Notes: generated by a model not told the origin, from the letters alone. A stretch of DNA of 12,385 nt from CAYJLW01 sp964370965 (GCA_964370965.1 CAYJLW010000100.1:1-12385); one strand, 5' to 3'; numbered from the stretch's first letter, positions 1 to 5,338 are shown. Numbers and translations are program-made.

Positions 1-70
1 GCGCGCCCCCCCCGCGCGGGGGGGGGGGGGGGCCCCCCCCCCCCCCCCCCCCCCCCGTCCGGGGGGCCCG
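1..70. other. G/C homopolymer contig end
   Basis: The first ~70 bases are almost only long runs of G and C, including a C-run of more than 20 bases. There is no coding character. The same pattern occurs at the N-gap and at the right end of the window, so I read it as unreliable contig-end sequence rather than biology. Confidence 0.6.
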
Positions 71-96
71 GCTAGAACCGCCCCGGGGGGGATCCG

Positions 97-102
97 TAGA
101 CT
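97..102 (+). promoter_or_regulatory. candidate -10 element of the mdh-fumarase operon
   Basis: TAGACT fits the actinobacterial TANNNT -10 pattern and lies 33 nt before the mdh start codon, leaving room for a short leader with a ribosome binding site. No convincing -35 hexamer is visible at 17 nt, and the sequence further upstream is poor quality. Tentative. Confidence 0.25.
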
Positions 103-135
103 CGGCCGGGTCCCCACGGAATCGGAGGAGTCGCA

Positions 136-1077
136 GTGAGCAAGGTCACCGTCGTCGGAGCAGGCAAGTACGGCTCGACCACGGCCCAACGCCTCGCCGA
201 GACGGACCTCGTGGACGAGGTCGTGCTCACCGACATCGTGGAGGGTCTCCCCGAGGGCCTTGCCCTCGACATGAACCAGTCAGCGCCCCTCGAGGGCTTC
301 CGCACACGCGTCGTGGGCCAGTCCGACGGCTACGACAAGACCGCCGGCTCCGACGTCGTCGTGATCACGGCGGGTCTGCCTCGCAAGCCGGGCATGAGCC
401 GCATGGACCTCCTCGAGGTGAACGCCAAGATCGTCGGGGACGTGAGCCGCCGGGTCGCCGAGCACAGCCCCGACGCCGTCGTCGTCGTGGTCTCGAACCC
501 GCTGGACGAGATGACGGCGCTGTGCCGGCAGGTCACCGGGTTCCCGGCGGAGCGGGTGATGGGCCAGGCCGGGATGCTCGACAGCGCCCGCTTCCGCACC
601 TTCCTCGCCTGGGAGTTCGACGTGGCGCCCAGCGACGTGGAGGCCGTCACGCTCGGCAGCCACGGCGACACCATGGTGCCCGTGCCGTCTCTCGTGAGGG
701 TCGCCGGCAAACCCCTCGCCGAGGTCGCCACGCCTGAGCAGATCGAGCGTCTGGTGCAGCGCACCCGTGACGGCGGTGCCGAGGTCGTCGCCCTTCTCAA
801 GACCGGCTCCGCGTACTACGCGCCCTCCTCCGCGGCGGCAGCGATGGTGCGGGCGGTCGTGAGCGACGCCAAGGTGGAGATGCCCGTGTGCGCCTGGATC
901 ACGGGCCAGTACGGCATCAGTGACGTCTACCTGGGGGTGCCCGCGGTCCTGGGCCGGGGCGGCGTCGAGGACGTCGTGGAGCTCCCTCTCACCGGCGACG
1001 AGCTCGCCAACCTGCGCGAGGCCGCCGAGGCGGTGCGGGCCAAGCAGGCTGACGTCGCCGCTCTCTTGGGGGACTGA
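136..1077 (+). CDS. mdh: malate dehydrogenase (LDH/MDH superfamily, NAD-dependent)
   Basis: Cytosolic TCA-cycle enzyme oxidising malate to oxaloacetate with NAD. The 313-aa length is normal for LDH-like MDH. Seen in the protein: the N-terminal Rossmann glycine motif GAGKYG (residues 8-13); D33 at the end of the second strand, the usual NAD-specifying acid; the mobile-loop segment RKPGMSR (83-89), where R83 occupies the position that is Gln in lactate dehydrogenases, so malate/oxaloacetate specificity is favoured; N121 in SNPLD; the LDSARF motif with D149 and R152; and the catalytic histidine H176 in GSHGDTMVP. The start is GTG with a strong GGAGGAG site 5 nt upstream (124-130). The fumarase alpha gene begins 2 nt after the stop, so the genes are almost certainly co-transcribed and encode consecutive pathway steps. 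All key residues are present. The only real alternative, an LDH, is disfavoured by R83. Confidence 0.95.
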   Translation: MSKVTVVGAGKYGSTTAQRLAETDLVDEVVLTDIVEGLPEGLALDMNQSAPLEGFRTRVVGQSDGYDKTAGSDVVVITAGLPRKPGMSRMDLLEVNAKIVGDVSRRVAEHSPDAVVVVVSNPLDEMTALCRQVTGFPAERVMGQAGMLDSARFRTFLAWEFDVAPSDVEAVTLGSHGDTMVPVPSLVRVAGKPLAEVATPEQIERLVQRTRDGGAEVVALLKTGSAYYAPSSAAAAMVRAVVSDAKVEMPVCAWITGQYGISDVYLGVPAVLGRGGVEDVVELPLTGDELANLREAAEAVRAKQADVAALLGD

Positions 1078-1079
1078 GC

Positions 1080-1928
1080 GTGCGCGAGGTCGACGTAGGC
1101 GGTGTGACCACGGCTGTCGCCGCCGCCTGCATCCGTATCAACTACGTCCTCCCGGAGGACATGCGGGGGGCCCTCGAACGGGCTCGGGAGGAGGAGGAGT
1201 CCGAGACCGGTCGGCGCATCCTGGACATCCTCCTCGAGAACGCCGACATCGCCGCGCAGGGTGTGTACCCGATCTGCCAGGACACCGGAACCACCGTCGT
1301 GTTCGTGGACGTGGGCCAGGACGCCCACCTCGTGGGCGGCGACCTCTCCGAGGCGATCAACGAGGGCATCCGTCGGGGCTACAAGGACGGCTACCTGCGC
1401 CCCTCGATCGTGGCCGACCCGCTCTTCGGGCGGGCGAACACGGGCGACAACACACCAGGGATCATCCACACCCGGATCGTCCCGGGCGACCGGGTCCGCA
1501 TCCACGTAGACGCCAAGGGCGGCGGCTCGGAGAACAAGTCGCGCCACACGATGCTCGTACCCGCCGACGGCATCGAGGGCGTGAAGCGCTTCGTGGTCGA
1601 GACCGTGGAGCGCGCCGGACCCGACGCCTGCCCTCCGGGCATCGTGGGCGTGGGCGTGGGCGGCAACTTCGAGCTCTCCGCCGAGCTGGCCAAGAGGGCT
1701 CTGCTGCGTTTCCCCGTGGGGAGCCCCCACCCCGCGTCCGACGTCGCCGCCTTCGAGAAGGATCTCCTCACGGCCGTGAACGACCTTGGCTACGGCCCGC
1801 AGTCTCTGGGCGGGCGGGTGACGACCCTCGCGGTCCACGTGGAGACTCACCCCACGCACATCGCCGCACTCCCGGTGGCGGTGAACATGGAGTGCCACGC
1901 CCACCGCAGCACGGTTCTGGAGCTCTGA
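1080..1928 (+). CDS. fumA: fumarate hydratase class I, alpha subunit (4Fe-4S)
   Basis: This 282-aa protein is the N-terminal, cluster-binding half of a two-subunit class I fumarase, the oxygen-sensitive enzyme that hydrates fumarate to L-malate. The family's three iron-sulfur ligand cysteines are visible: C66 in PICQDTG, C184 in the segment before PPGIVGVGVGGN, and C272 in MECHAHRS. The GGGSENKS loop (148-154) is also typical. It starts at GTG 1080, 2 nt after the mdh stop, with a G-rich site (GGGGGA) 6-7 nt upstream. The beta subunit follows 2 nt after its stop. L(+)-tartrate dehydratase alpha is a close relative and cannot be fully excluded by sequence alone. Coupling to malate dehydrogenase, which consumes malate, favours fumarase. 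The symbol is used for the class, not to assert orthology with the fused E. coli FumA. Confidence 0.9.
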   Translation: MREVDVGGVTTAVAAACIRINYVLPEDMRGALERAREEEESETGRRILDILLENADIAAQGVYPICQDTGTTVVFVDVGQDAHLVGGDLSEAINEGIRRGYKDGYLRPSIVADPLFGRANTGDNTPGIIHTRIVPGDRVRIHVDAKGGGSENKSRHTMLVPADGIEGVKRFVVETVERAGPDACPPGIVGVGVGGNFELSAELAKRALLRFPVGSPHPASDVAAFEKDLLTAVNDLGYGPQSLGGRVTTLAVHVETHPTHIAALPVAVNMECHAHRSTVLEL

Positions 1929-1930
1929 CG

Positions 1931-2503
1931 ATGGCCGCCCCCGAGTCCGCCCCGTCCCGCCTCCTCATCCCGCCGCTCACCGACGCCGACGTCGATCCGC
2001 TCCGCGCGGGTGACGAGGTCCTGTTCACCGGGACGATCTACGCGGCCCGGGACGCTGCCCACATGCGCCTCCGCGACCTCGCCGAGGCCGGCGAACCCTG
2101 GCCCTTCCCGGCCGAGGGGGCCGTCCTGTACTACGTGGGACCCACCCCGGCGATGCCGGGCAAGCCCATCGGGTCGGCGGGGCCCACGACGGCGAGCCGA
2201 ATGGATGCCCTCACGCCCATGACCCTCGAGCGGGGTGTGAAGGCGATCATCGGCAAGGGCAAGCGGCGGGCGCCGTCCCTGCGGGACGAGTTCGCCCGCC
2301 ACCACGCCGTCTACTGCGCCGCGGTCGGGGGGGCGGGGGCGCTCGCCGCGCAGCGGATCGAGAAGGCCGAGATCATCGCTTTCGCCGATCTCGGCCCCGA
2401 GGCCATCCGGGCGATCGAGGTCAGGGACTTCCCGGCGCTCGTCATCAACGACGTCACGGGAGCCGACTACTACGAGATCGCCCCGGTCCCCTGGCGCCGG
2501 TAG
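1931..2503 (+). CDS. fumB: fumarate hydratase class I, beta subunit
   Basis: This 190-aa protein matches the C-terminal domain of class I fumarases and the TtdB-type small subunit. It forms the active site with the alpha subunit just upstream. Family motifs seen: GTIYAARDAAHMRL (34-47), YYVGPTPAMPGKPIGSAGPT (67-86) followed by TASRMD, and the GKGK substrate loop (108-111). Start ATG 1931 has GGAG 8 nt upstream and lies 2 nt after the alpha stop. An upstream extension of the same frame is only a shadow of mdh and the alpha gene; homology begins soon after this ATG. Length is normal for the family. The 'fumB' symbol denotes the beta subunit here, not the E. coli anaerobic isozyme. The sequence is intact up to the stop and then runs into low-complexity DNA before the assembly gap. 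Confidence 0.9.
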   Translation: MAAPESAPSRLLIPPLTDADVDPLRAGDEVLFTGTIYAARDAAHMRLRDLAEAGEPWPFPAEGAVLYYVGPTPAMPGKPIGSAGPTTASRMDALTPMTLERGVKAIIGKGKRRAPSLRDEFARHHAVYCAAVGGAGALAAQRIEKAEIIAFADLGPEAIRAIEVRDFPALVINDVTGADYYEIAPVPWRR

Positions 2504-2512
2504 GGAGCGCAA

Positions 2513-2526
2513 GCGGCCGCTGCCGC
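2513..2526 (+). terminator. weak hairpin after the fumarase beta gene
   Basis: A GCGGC/GCCGC stem of 5 bp with a 4-nt CGCT loop starts 10 nt after the stop codon. There is no T-tract. It could terminate the mdh-fumarase operon in a T-tract-free actinobacterial manner, but a stem this short arises easily by chance in such GC-rich DNA. Confidence 0.25.
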
Positions 2527-2750
2527 CCGGGGGTGGGAAGGTCCCGGGTGTGGGCGGGGGCCACGGGGTTGGGGGGTGGCGGCGGGCGGGGGGTGGGGGG
2601 GGGGCGCGCCCCCGGGGACGCCGGCCCGGGGGGGGGGGGGGGGGGCCNNNNNNNNNNCCCCCCCCCCCCCCCCCCGGCGCCGGGGCGGGCGGGGGGCCCC
2701 CCCCCCGGGCGTTTCCCCGCCCGGGGGGGGGGGCCCGGGGGCCCTTCGAT
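2527..2750. other. low-complexity region around a 10-N assembly gap
   Basis: Bases 2648-2657 are N. The left flank turns progressively into G-runs and the right flank begins with a long C-run followed by G-runs. No ORF here has believable amino-acid composition; all give Gly/Pro/Arg-only peptides. The true distance across the gap is unknown, so linkage between the fumarase operon and the rest of the window depends on the scaffolding. Confidence 0.8.
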
Positions 2751-2827
2751 GCTGCACGCGGTCCGAGTTCACCGGGGAAGGGTTTCGGGGGCGACCGAAC
2801 CGCAGACCCCGGCAGAGGTGACCCGGG

Positions 2828-2854
2828 CCCGAAGGGCACGGTACCCGGTTCGGG
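2828..2854. other. imperfect hairpin
   Basis: CCCGAAGGG (2828-2836) can pair with CCC (2844-2846) and TTCGGG (2849-2854) around a 2-nt GG bulge, giving a 9-bp stem. It lies in the gene-free stretch downstream of the small minus-strand gene. It may be part of a termination region or chance structure. Confidence 0.2.
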
Positions 2855-2871
2855 GGTGCGTGTGTATCGCG

Positions 2872-2890
2872 CAGCCGGAAGACCCGGCTG
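2872..2890 (-). terminator. candidate terminator hairpin of the 67-aa gene
   Basis: Perfect 7-bp arms CAGCCGG and CCGGCTG enclose a 5-nt loop, 33 nt beyond the stop of the small minus-strand gene. No U-tract follows on that strand, so if it terminates it is of the GC-stem-only kind described in Actinobacteria. It is the best-formed hairpin in the gene-free stretch 2504-2923. Confidence 0.4.
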
Positions 2891-2923
2891 GGGAGTGCGT
2901 GAGGGAGCGCCGTGGGCCGGGTG

Positions 2924-3127
2924 TCAGCCGGCTCGCGGGATGGAATCCGCTTCGGCGCCCTCGTCGCCCCGCCGTTCCCCCTGGGCGAGGATCACCTCGA
3001 GGGAGTGGGTGAGAGCTTCGACACCCGCCCGGAAGTCGGAGGGCGTGTCGTAGCAGAACGCACGTTGCGCGACGCCGGTGGCGATCTCCCTGATTCTCGT
3101 GATCTCGATGGTGCTCTGCACCTGCAT
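2924..3127 (-). CDS. small hypothetical protein, 67 aa
   Basis: I do not recognise a family. The predicted protein starts MQVQSTIEITRIREIATGVA, is mixed alpha/beta in character, and ends with a charged tail (QGERRGDEGAEADSIPRAG). It has no signal peptide, membrane segment or Cys pair. Evidence that it is real: nearly every codon ends in G or C, as in the known genes here; a GGAAGGGG site lies 8-9 nt before the ATG at 3127; a hairpin follows the stop; and a lower-GC promoter-sized spacer precedes it. A longer plus-strand frame covering the same DNA (2912-3493) has unnatural composition and is a shadow. The gene stands alone: the next upstream gene on this strand ends about 200 nt away. Confidence 0.65.
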   Translation of the reverse strand: MQVQSTIEITRIREIATGVAQRAFCYDTPSDFRAGVEALTHSLEVILAQGERRGDEGAEADSIPRAG

Positions 3128-3141
3128 CTCTTGGCCCCTTC

Positions 3142-3176
3142 CGCCTACACGTGGTCTACGGCAGCTTGCGTAGGCG
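3142..3176. promoter_or_regulatory. 35-bp dyad just upstream of the 67-aa gene
   Basis: Perfect 7-bp arms CGCCTAC (3142-3148) and GTAGGCG (3170-3176) lie 15 nt before the start codon at 3127. Inside is a second, competing pair, CTACG/CGTAG, and a CACGTG palindrome (3148-3153). It could be an operator or a leader RNA switch controlling the small gene, or chance. Confidence 0.3.
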
Positions 3177-3186
3177 TCATCGATGC

Positions 3187-3215
3187 AGTGTGCCCCATGG
3201 CTCCCTGTGCCGCAA
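3187..3215 (-). promoter_or_regulatory. weak candidate promoter for the 67-aa gene
   Basis: On the minus strand, TTGCGG (3215-3210) and CACACT (3192-3187) are 17 nt apart and point at the small gene. The hexamers are poor matches. The main support is position within the only clearly lower-GC intergenic stretch (3128-3330). Confidence 0.2.
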
Positions 3216-3264
3216 GGGGGTTTTCCCTGCTCTTGTGTGAATGTTGCGTTACCAGCGCCGACGT

Positions 3265-3272
3265 TGACGTCA
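3265..3272. promoter_or_regulatory. TGACGTCA palindrome in intergenic spacer
   Basis: A perfect 8-bp palindrome in the 203-nt gene-free stretch between the second SCP2 gene and the 67-aa gene. This is a possible protein binding site only; no partner copy was seen. Confidence 0.15.
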
Positions 3273-3311
3273 CCTTGTCATCCAAGTGGCGTAGTACAGA
3301 CCCGTATCCGC

Positions 3312-3327
3312 CAAAAGCCGCTTTCGG
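3312..3327 (-). terminator. weak terminator candidate after the SCP2 pair
   Basis: On the minus strand, CCGAAA and UUUUGG can pair (one G-U) across a 5-nt loop a few bases beyond the stop of the second SCP2 gene. The stem is short and low in GC. Listed because it is in the right place for the end of the tetR-SCP2-SCP2 transcript. Confidence 0.2.
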
Positions 3328-3330
3328 TCC

Positions 3331-3723
3331 TCAGTACTCCACGGCGAGGTCTTCGCGGAGCGCCTCGAGACCGACGAGGGACGCCTGGTGTGCCATGACC
3401 TTGGCGAGGTTGCCCGTGACCCGGAGCCGGCCGGTCATGAAGGCGTTCTGCATGGTGAGGTCGCCCCGGGCGATGGCGACGGCCGTGGAGTAGCTCTGGG
3501 TGGCGGTCACGTCGGGGGTCTCGGCCTCGCCGAGCGCGACGGTGGCCTCGCCGCGGTCGATGCGCAGGTGGTAGGTGACGTCCCCGTCCGGGCCGCCGGT
3601 GACGACCTGGGCCATCGTGAGCTCGACGTTGCCGGCGGTCGCCCGGAACTCGGGGCTGGCGTTCAGGAGGTCGGTGAGTGCCCGGGCCCACTCTTGTGAG
3701 AGGAACTTCACCGGGTGAGACAC
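3331..3723 (-). CDS. SCP2 sterol-binding domain protein (copy A)
   Basis: This 130-aa single-domain protein of the SCP2 (sterol carrier protein 2) fold has a hydrophobic tunnel that in this family binds fatty acyl-CoA, sterols or other lipids. The C-terminal half carries the family signature at residues 85-109 (AxGDLxxQNAFMxG, then RVTGNLAKV). It is cytosolic, with no signal peptide. It is an ungapped paralogue of the next gene upstream: about 68 of 126 aligned residues are identical by eye, and both end in VEY. The start is GTG 3723 with no clear Shine-Dalgarno site. Only 22 nt separate it from the upstream SCP2 stop, so translation may depend on coupling; a GTG at 3711 that would begin at VKFLS is the alternative. 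The proteins may act as lipid carriers or chaperones for the divergent operon's substrate; this is inference. Confidence 0.85.
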   Translation of the reverse strand: MSHPVKFLSQEWARALTDLLNASPEFRATAGNVELTMAQVVTGGPDGDVTYHLRIDRGEATVALGEAETPDVTATQSYSTAVAIARGDLTMQNAFMTGRLRVTGNLAKVMAHQASLVGLEALREDLAVEY

Positions 3724-3745
3724 GAAGCGGAGCCGGGCGGAGTGA

Positions 3746-4132
3746 TCAGTACTCGACGTCGATGCCGGCGATGGCGCCCTCGAGGGACTGGAGCTGGGGC
3801 TGGTACTGCATCGCCTTGGCGAGGTTGCCGGTGACGCGCACCTTGCCCTGCATGAAGGCGTTCTGGAGGTTGAGGTCGCCCTTGGCGATGGCGACGGCGG
3901 TGTCGTAGTCCTGGGCCACGGTGAGGTCGGCGCCTTCGCCCTCGCCGATCTCGGCGAACGCCTGGCCGTCCTTGATCCCGATGAAGTACTTCACGTCGCC
4001 GTCGGGTGCGCCGCTGACTTCCTGCTGGACCGTGAGCTCTACGCCGCCGGCGACGGACTGGAACGTCGAGTCGGCGTTGACGGCCTCCGACATCGCCTCG
4101 GCCCACTCCTCGGAAAGGAACTTGACCCCCAT
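3746..4132 (-). CDS. SCP2 sterol-binding domain protein (copy B)
   Basis: This 128-aa SCP2-fold lipid carrier is the paralogue of copy A immediately downstream. The signature lies at residues 83-106 (AKGDLNLQNAFMQG, then KVRVTGNLAKA). It starts MGVKFLSEEW and ends DVEY, and is more acidic and Gln-rich than copy A. I chose ATG 4132 because AAAGGTGA lies 6-7 nt upstream and the homology with copy A begins right there; a GTG at 4171 would add 13 mostly basic residues (MRERRRKPRKVRT) that the paralogue lacks and that are translated leader. The gene follows tetR by 81 nt on the same strand and is probably co-transcribed with it. Known SCP2 members bind acyl-CoA, sterols or phospholipids; the ligand here cannot be told. 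Confidence 0.85.
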   Translation of the reverse strand: MGVKFLSEEWAEAMSEAVNADSTFQSVAGGVELTVQQEVSGAPDGDVKYFIGIKDGQAFAEIGEGEGADLTVAQDYDTAVAIAKGDLNLQNAFMQGKVRVTGNLAKAMQYQPQLQSLEGAIAGIDVEY

Positions 4133-4174
4133 CGTTCTCACCTTTCTCGGCTTTCGCCGCCGTTCTCTCACCTT
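4133..4174 (-). repeat. duplicated leader/ribosome-binding segment before SCP2 copy B
   Basis: Reading the minus strand, AAGGTGAGAGAACG is followed after about 16 nt by AAAGGTGAGAACG and then the ATG. The spacer holds a CGGC-GAAA-GCCG mini-hairpin with a GNRA-type tetraloop. The second copy is the likely Shine-Dalgarno site. The first also precedes a weak GTG start (4171), so this may be a duplicated initiation site or chance. Confidence 0.3.
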
Positions 4175-4213
4175 GTGCGGTGCTTGACTGCCCTGGGAGT
4201 GGCCGGAGCCCCC

Positions 4214-4828
4214 CTAGGAACTCTGCGTGAGGTTATAGCCCAGACCCCGCCACCAGATGGTGGCGACCGTGTCGGCGACCGCGCTCGGGTCGTCGTCGCG
4301 GTTGTCCAGGACGAACCAGTTGAAGGAGAACTCGTCCGCCATGGAGGCCAGCGCCCGGGTGGCGACGTCGACGTCGATCTCGGCGATGAGGCCGTTGCGG
4401 ATGCCCGCACGGATCGACTCGGCGATGCGATCGAGGAAGGGACGCTGCAGGGCCTGGCGGGCCTCGGCGACCTTCTCGTCGTAGCTCGACGCCTCCCGCC
4501 AGATGATCGTGAGCTCACGTTCGCGTCGGGCGCTCTCGAAGACTGCGGTGAGGTCGTCGTGGATGGCCCGGAACATGTCCTCGTGGGCCCAGTCGCGCTT
4601 GGGGAGTTGCAGACGGGAGATCGCTTCGGCCACGAGGGCGTAGAGGGCTTCCTGCTTGTTGCGGAAGTAGCGGTAGAACGTGCCGTGGGCGACGTTCGCC
4701 TGCTTGGTGATGTCGTCGACGGTGGCGCGGTGGAAGCCCTTGCGGAGGAAGACCTTCCGGGTGGCGCCCAGGATGGCCGCTTTGGTGGCCTGGGCCCGTG
4801 ACTGGATGACCTCGGCTGGGACCGACAT
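4214..4828 (-). CDS. TetR/AcrR family transcriptional regulator
   Basis: This 204-aa repressor-type protein has an N-terminal TetR DNA-binding domain at about residues 12-60: helices beginning RAQATKAAILGATRKVF, then the HTH TVDDITKQANVAHGTFYRYF and NKQEALYALV. The helical C-terminal ligand and dimer domain is of unknown specificity and rich in Trp/Phe near its end (FSFNWFVLDN, IWWRG). I chose ATG 4828 over an upstream in-frame TTG (4864), because that TTG lies inside a TTGACA promoter hexamer and the ATG sits about 7 nt after a -10-like GATTCT. It faces the five-gene operon at 4952 across a region with two perfect palindromes, the usual layout for a TetR controlling itself and its divergent neighbour. 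The two SCP2 genes follow on the same strand. Confidence 0.9.
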   Translation of the reverse strand: MSVPAEVIQSRAQATKAAILGATRKVFLRKGFHRATVDDITKQANVAHGTFYRYFRNKQEALYALVAEAISRLQLPKRDWAHEDMFRAIHDDLTAVFESARRERELTIIWREASSYDEKVAEARQALQRPFLDRIAESIRAGIRNGLIAEIDVDVATRALASMADEFSFNWFVLDNRDDDPSAVADTVATIWWRGLGYNLTQSS

Positions 4829-4834
4829 CGGCCA

Positions 4835-4864
4835 AGAATCGACGCGGGAGGGCGTCTCTGTCAA
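4835..4864 (-). promoter_or_regulatory. tetR promoter, probably leaderless
   Basis: On the minus strand a perfect TTGACA (4864-4859) and GATTCT (4840-4835) are 18 nt apart. Transcription would begin at about 4828, exactly the ATG of tetR, which has no Shine-Dalgarno site. Leaderless starts like this are common in Actinobacteria. Confidence 0.5.
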
Positions 4865-4867
4865 TAT
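4839..4867 (+). promoter_or_regulatory. candidate promoter of the divergent five-gene operon
   Basis: TCGACG (4839-4844) and CAATAT (4862-4867) are 17 nt apart on the plus strand. It overlaps the tetR promoter almost completely and places the start of transcription at about 4874, within the first palindrome. Both hexamers are imperfect. Confidence 0.35.
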
Positions 4868-4870
4868 GAG

Positions 4871-4892
4871 GAGGTGACATCCGTGTCACCTC
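4871..4892. promoter_or_regulatory. palindrome 1, likely TetR operator
   Basis: Perfect 9-bp arms GAGGTGACA and TGTCACCTC flank a 4-bp centre (TCCG). The size (22 bp) and position suit a TetR-family operator: just beyond the -10 of the rightward promoter, covering its predicted start site, and directly upstream of the tetR -35. The obvious ligand is the TetR encoded at 4214-4828. Confidence 0.6.
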
Positions 4893-4911
4893 GACGGCGG
4901 AGCCGCCGTCG
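4892..4911. promoter_or_regulatory. palindrome 2, abutting the first
   Basis: Perfect 9-bp arms CGACGGCGG and CCGCCGTCG are separated by AG. It begins at the last base of palindrome 1 and has a different sequence, so it is not simply a second copy of the same operator. In RNA it would form a strong hairpin in the leader of the rightward operon, 40 nt before the chosen start; it could equally be a site for another regulator. Confidence 0.45.
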
Positions 4912-4951
4912 GGGTCCTGAACCGGGCCAAGAAACGCGAAGAGGCGCTTCC

Positions 4952-5338
4952 GTGCACGAGTCCTTCGACTCCGGCCAACCTGGTGCGGCGATCCTCGGCC
5001 GGGGAACGGCGTGTGCCGTGGCGCCGGCGGTGCGGGGCGCCGTCCACCGCCTGGAATCCCCCGATGACGTCATCGCTCTCATGGACTCCGACGTCGACGG
5101 TGGCGGTGTCGTGGCGGTGATCCGGGATGCCGGCGCCACGTTCCTGGCACCGGTGTACGACCTCCTCGGCGCCATCGTCTGCCTGTCCGGAACGCCCGAC
5201 AGCCACATCGGCATCGTCGCCCGCGAGTACGGCATCCCGTGCGTCATGGGGGCGGACTTCGGCGGCGCGGCACCCGTCGACGGCGCCACCGTCACCGTCG
5301 ACTGCTCGGACGCCCCGGCGGGGACGGTGCTGGGGTGA
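4952..5338 (+). CDS. stand-alone PEP-utilising enzyme mobile (phosphohistidine swivelling) domain protein
   Basis: This 128-aa protein consists of one domain resembling the swivelling phosphohistidine domain of PEP synthase, PPDK and enzyme I, which carries a phosphoryl group on a histidine between separate active sites. The diagnostic segment is residues 79-100: SGTPDSH with H85 as the expected phosphorylated residue, then IGIVAREYGIPCVMG. The position two before the His, often Thr in PPDK-type enzymes, is Asp here. No nucleotide-binding or PEP-binding domain is attached or seen nearby. Start GTG 4952 has GAAGAGG 7 nt upstream. An earlier in-frame GTG (4874) would translate the two palindromes into an Arg-rich stretch with about 50% G/C third positions, unlike real genes here. 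The next gene overlaps by 4 nt (GTGA), indicating translational coupling. Confidence 0.8.
   Translation: MHESFDSGQPGAAILGRGTACAVAPAVRGAVHRLESPDDVIALMDSDVDGGGVVAVIRDAGATFLAPVYDLLGAIVCLSGTPDSHIGIVAREYGIPCVMGADFGGAAPVDGATVTVDCSDAPAGTVLG

Noticed and set aside
927..1904. 325-aa His/Val-rich open frame on the minus strand
   Set aside because: Antisense to fumarase alpha and the end of mdh; a mirror frame of their GC-rich codons.
2527..2740. G-quadruplex regulatory element
   Set aside because: G-tracts are abundant, but they occur at assembly breaks and are probably consensus errors, so no function is claimed.
2845..2860. GGTTCG string resembling a tRNA T-loop
   Set aside because: No acceptor stem, anticodon arm or D-loop can be built around it.
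2504..2923. Possible riboswitch or CRISPR in the gene-free stretch
   Set aside because: I saw no conserved riboswitch core and no spaced direct repeats; the only structures are simple hairpins.
2533..3053. Gly/Pro-rich frames crossing the N-gap
   Set aside because: They contain unknown residues and homopolymer translation and cannot be assessed.
4874..4951. N-terminal extension of the swivelling-domain protein from GTG 4874
   Set aside because: It would translate both palindromes, the GAGGAG motif directly abuts the GTG with no spacing, and only about half of its third positions are G or C, unlike real genes here.
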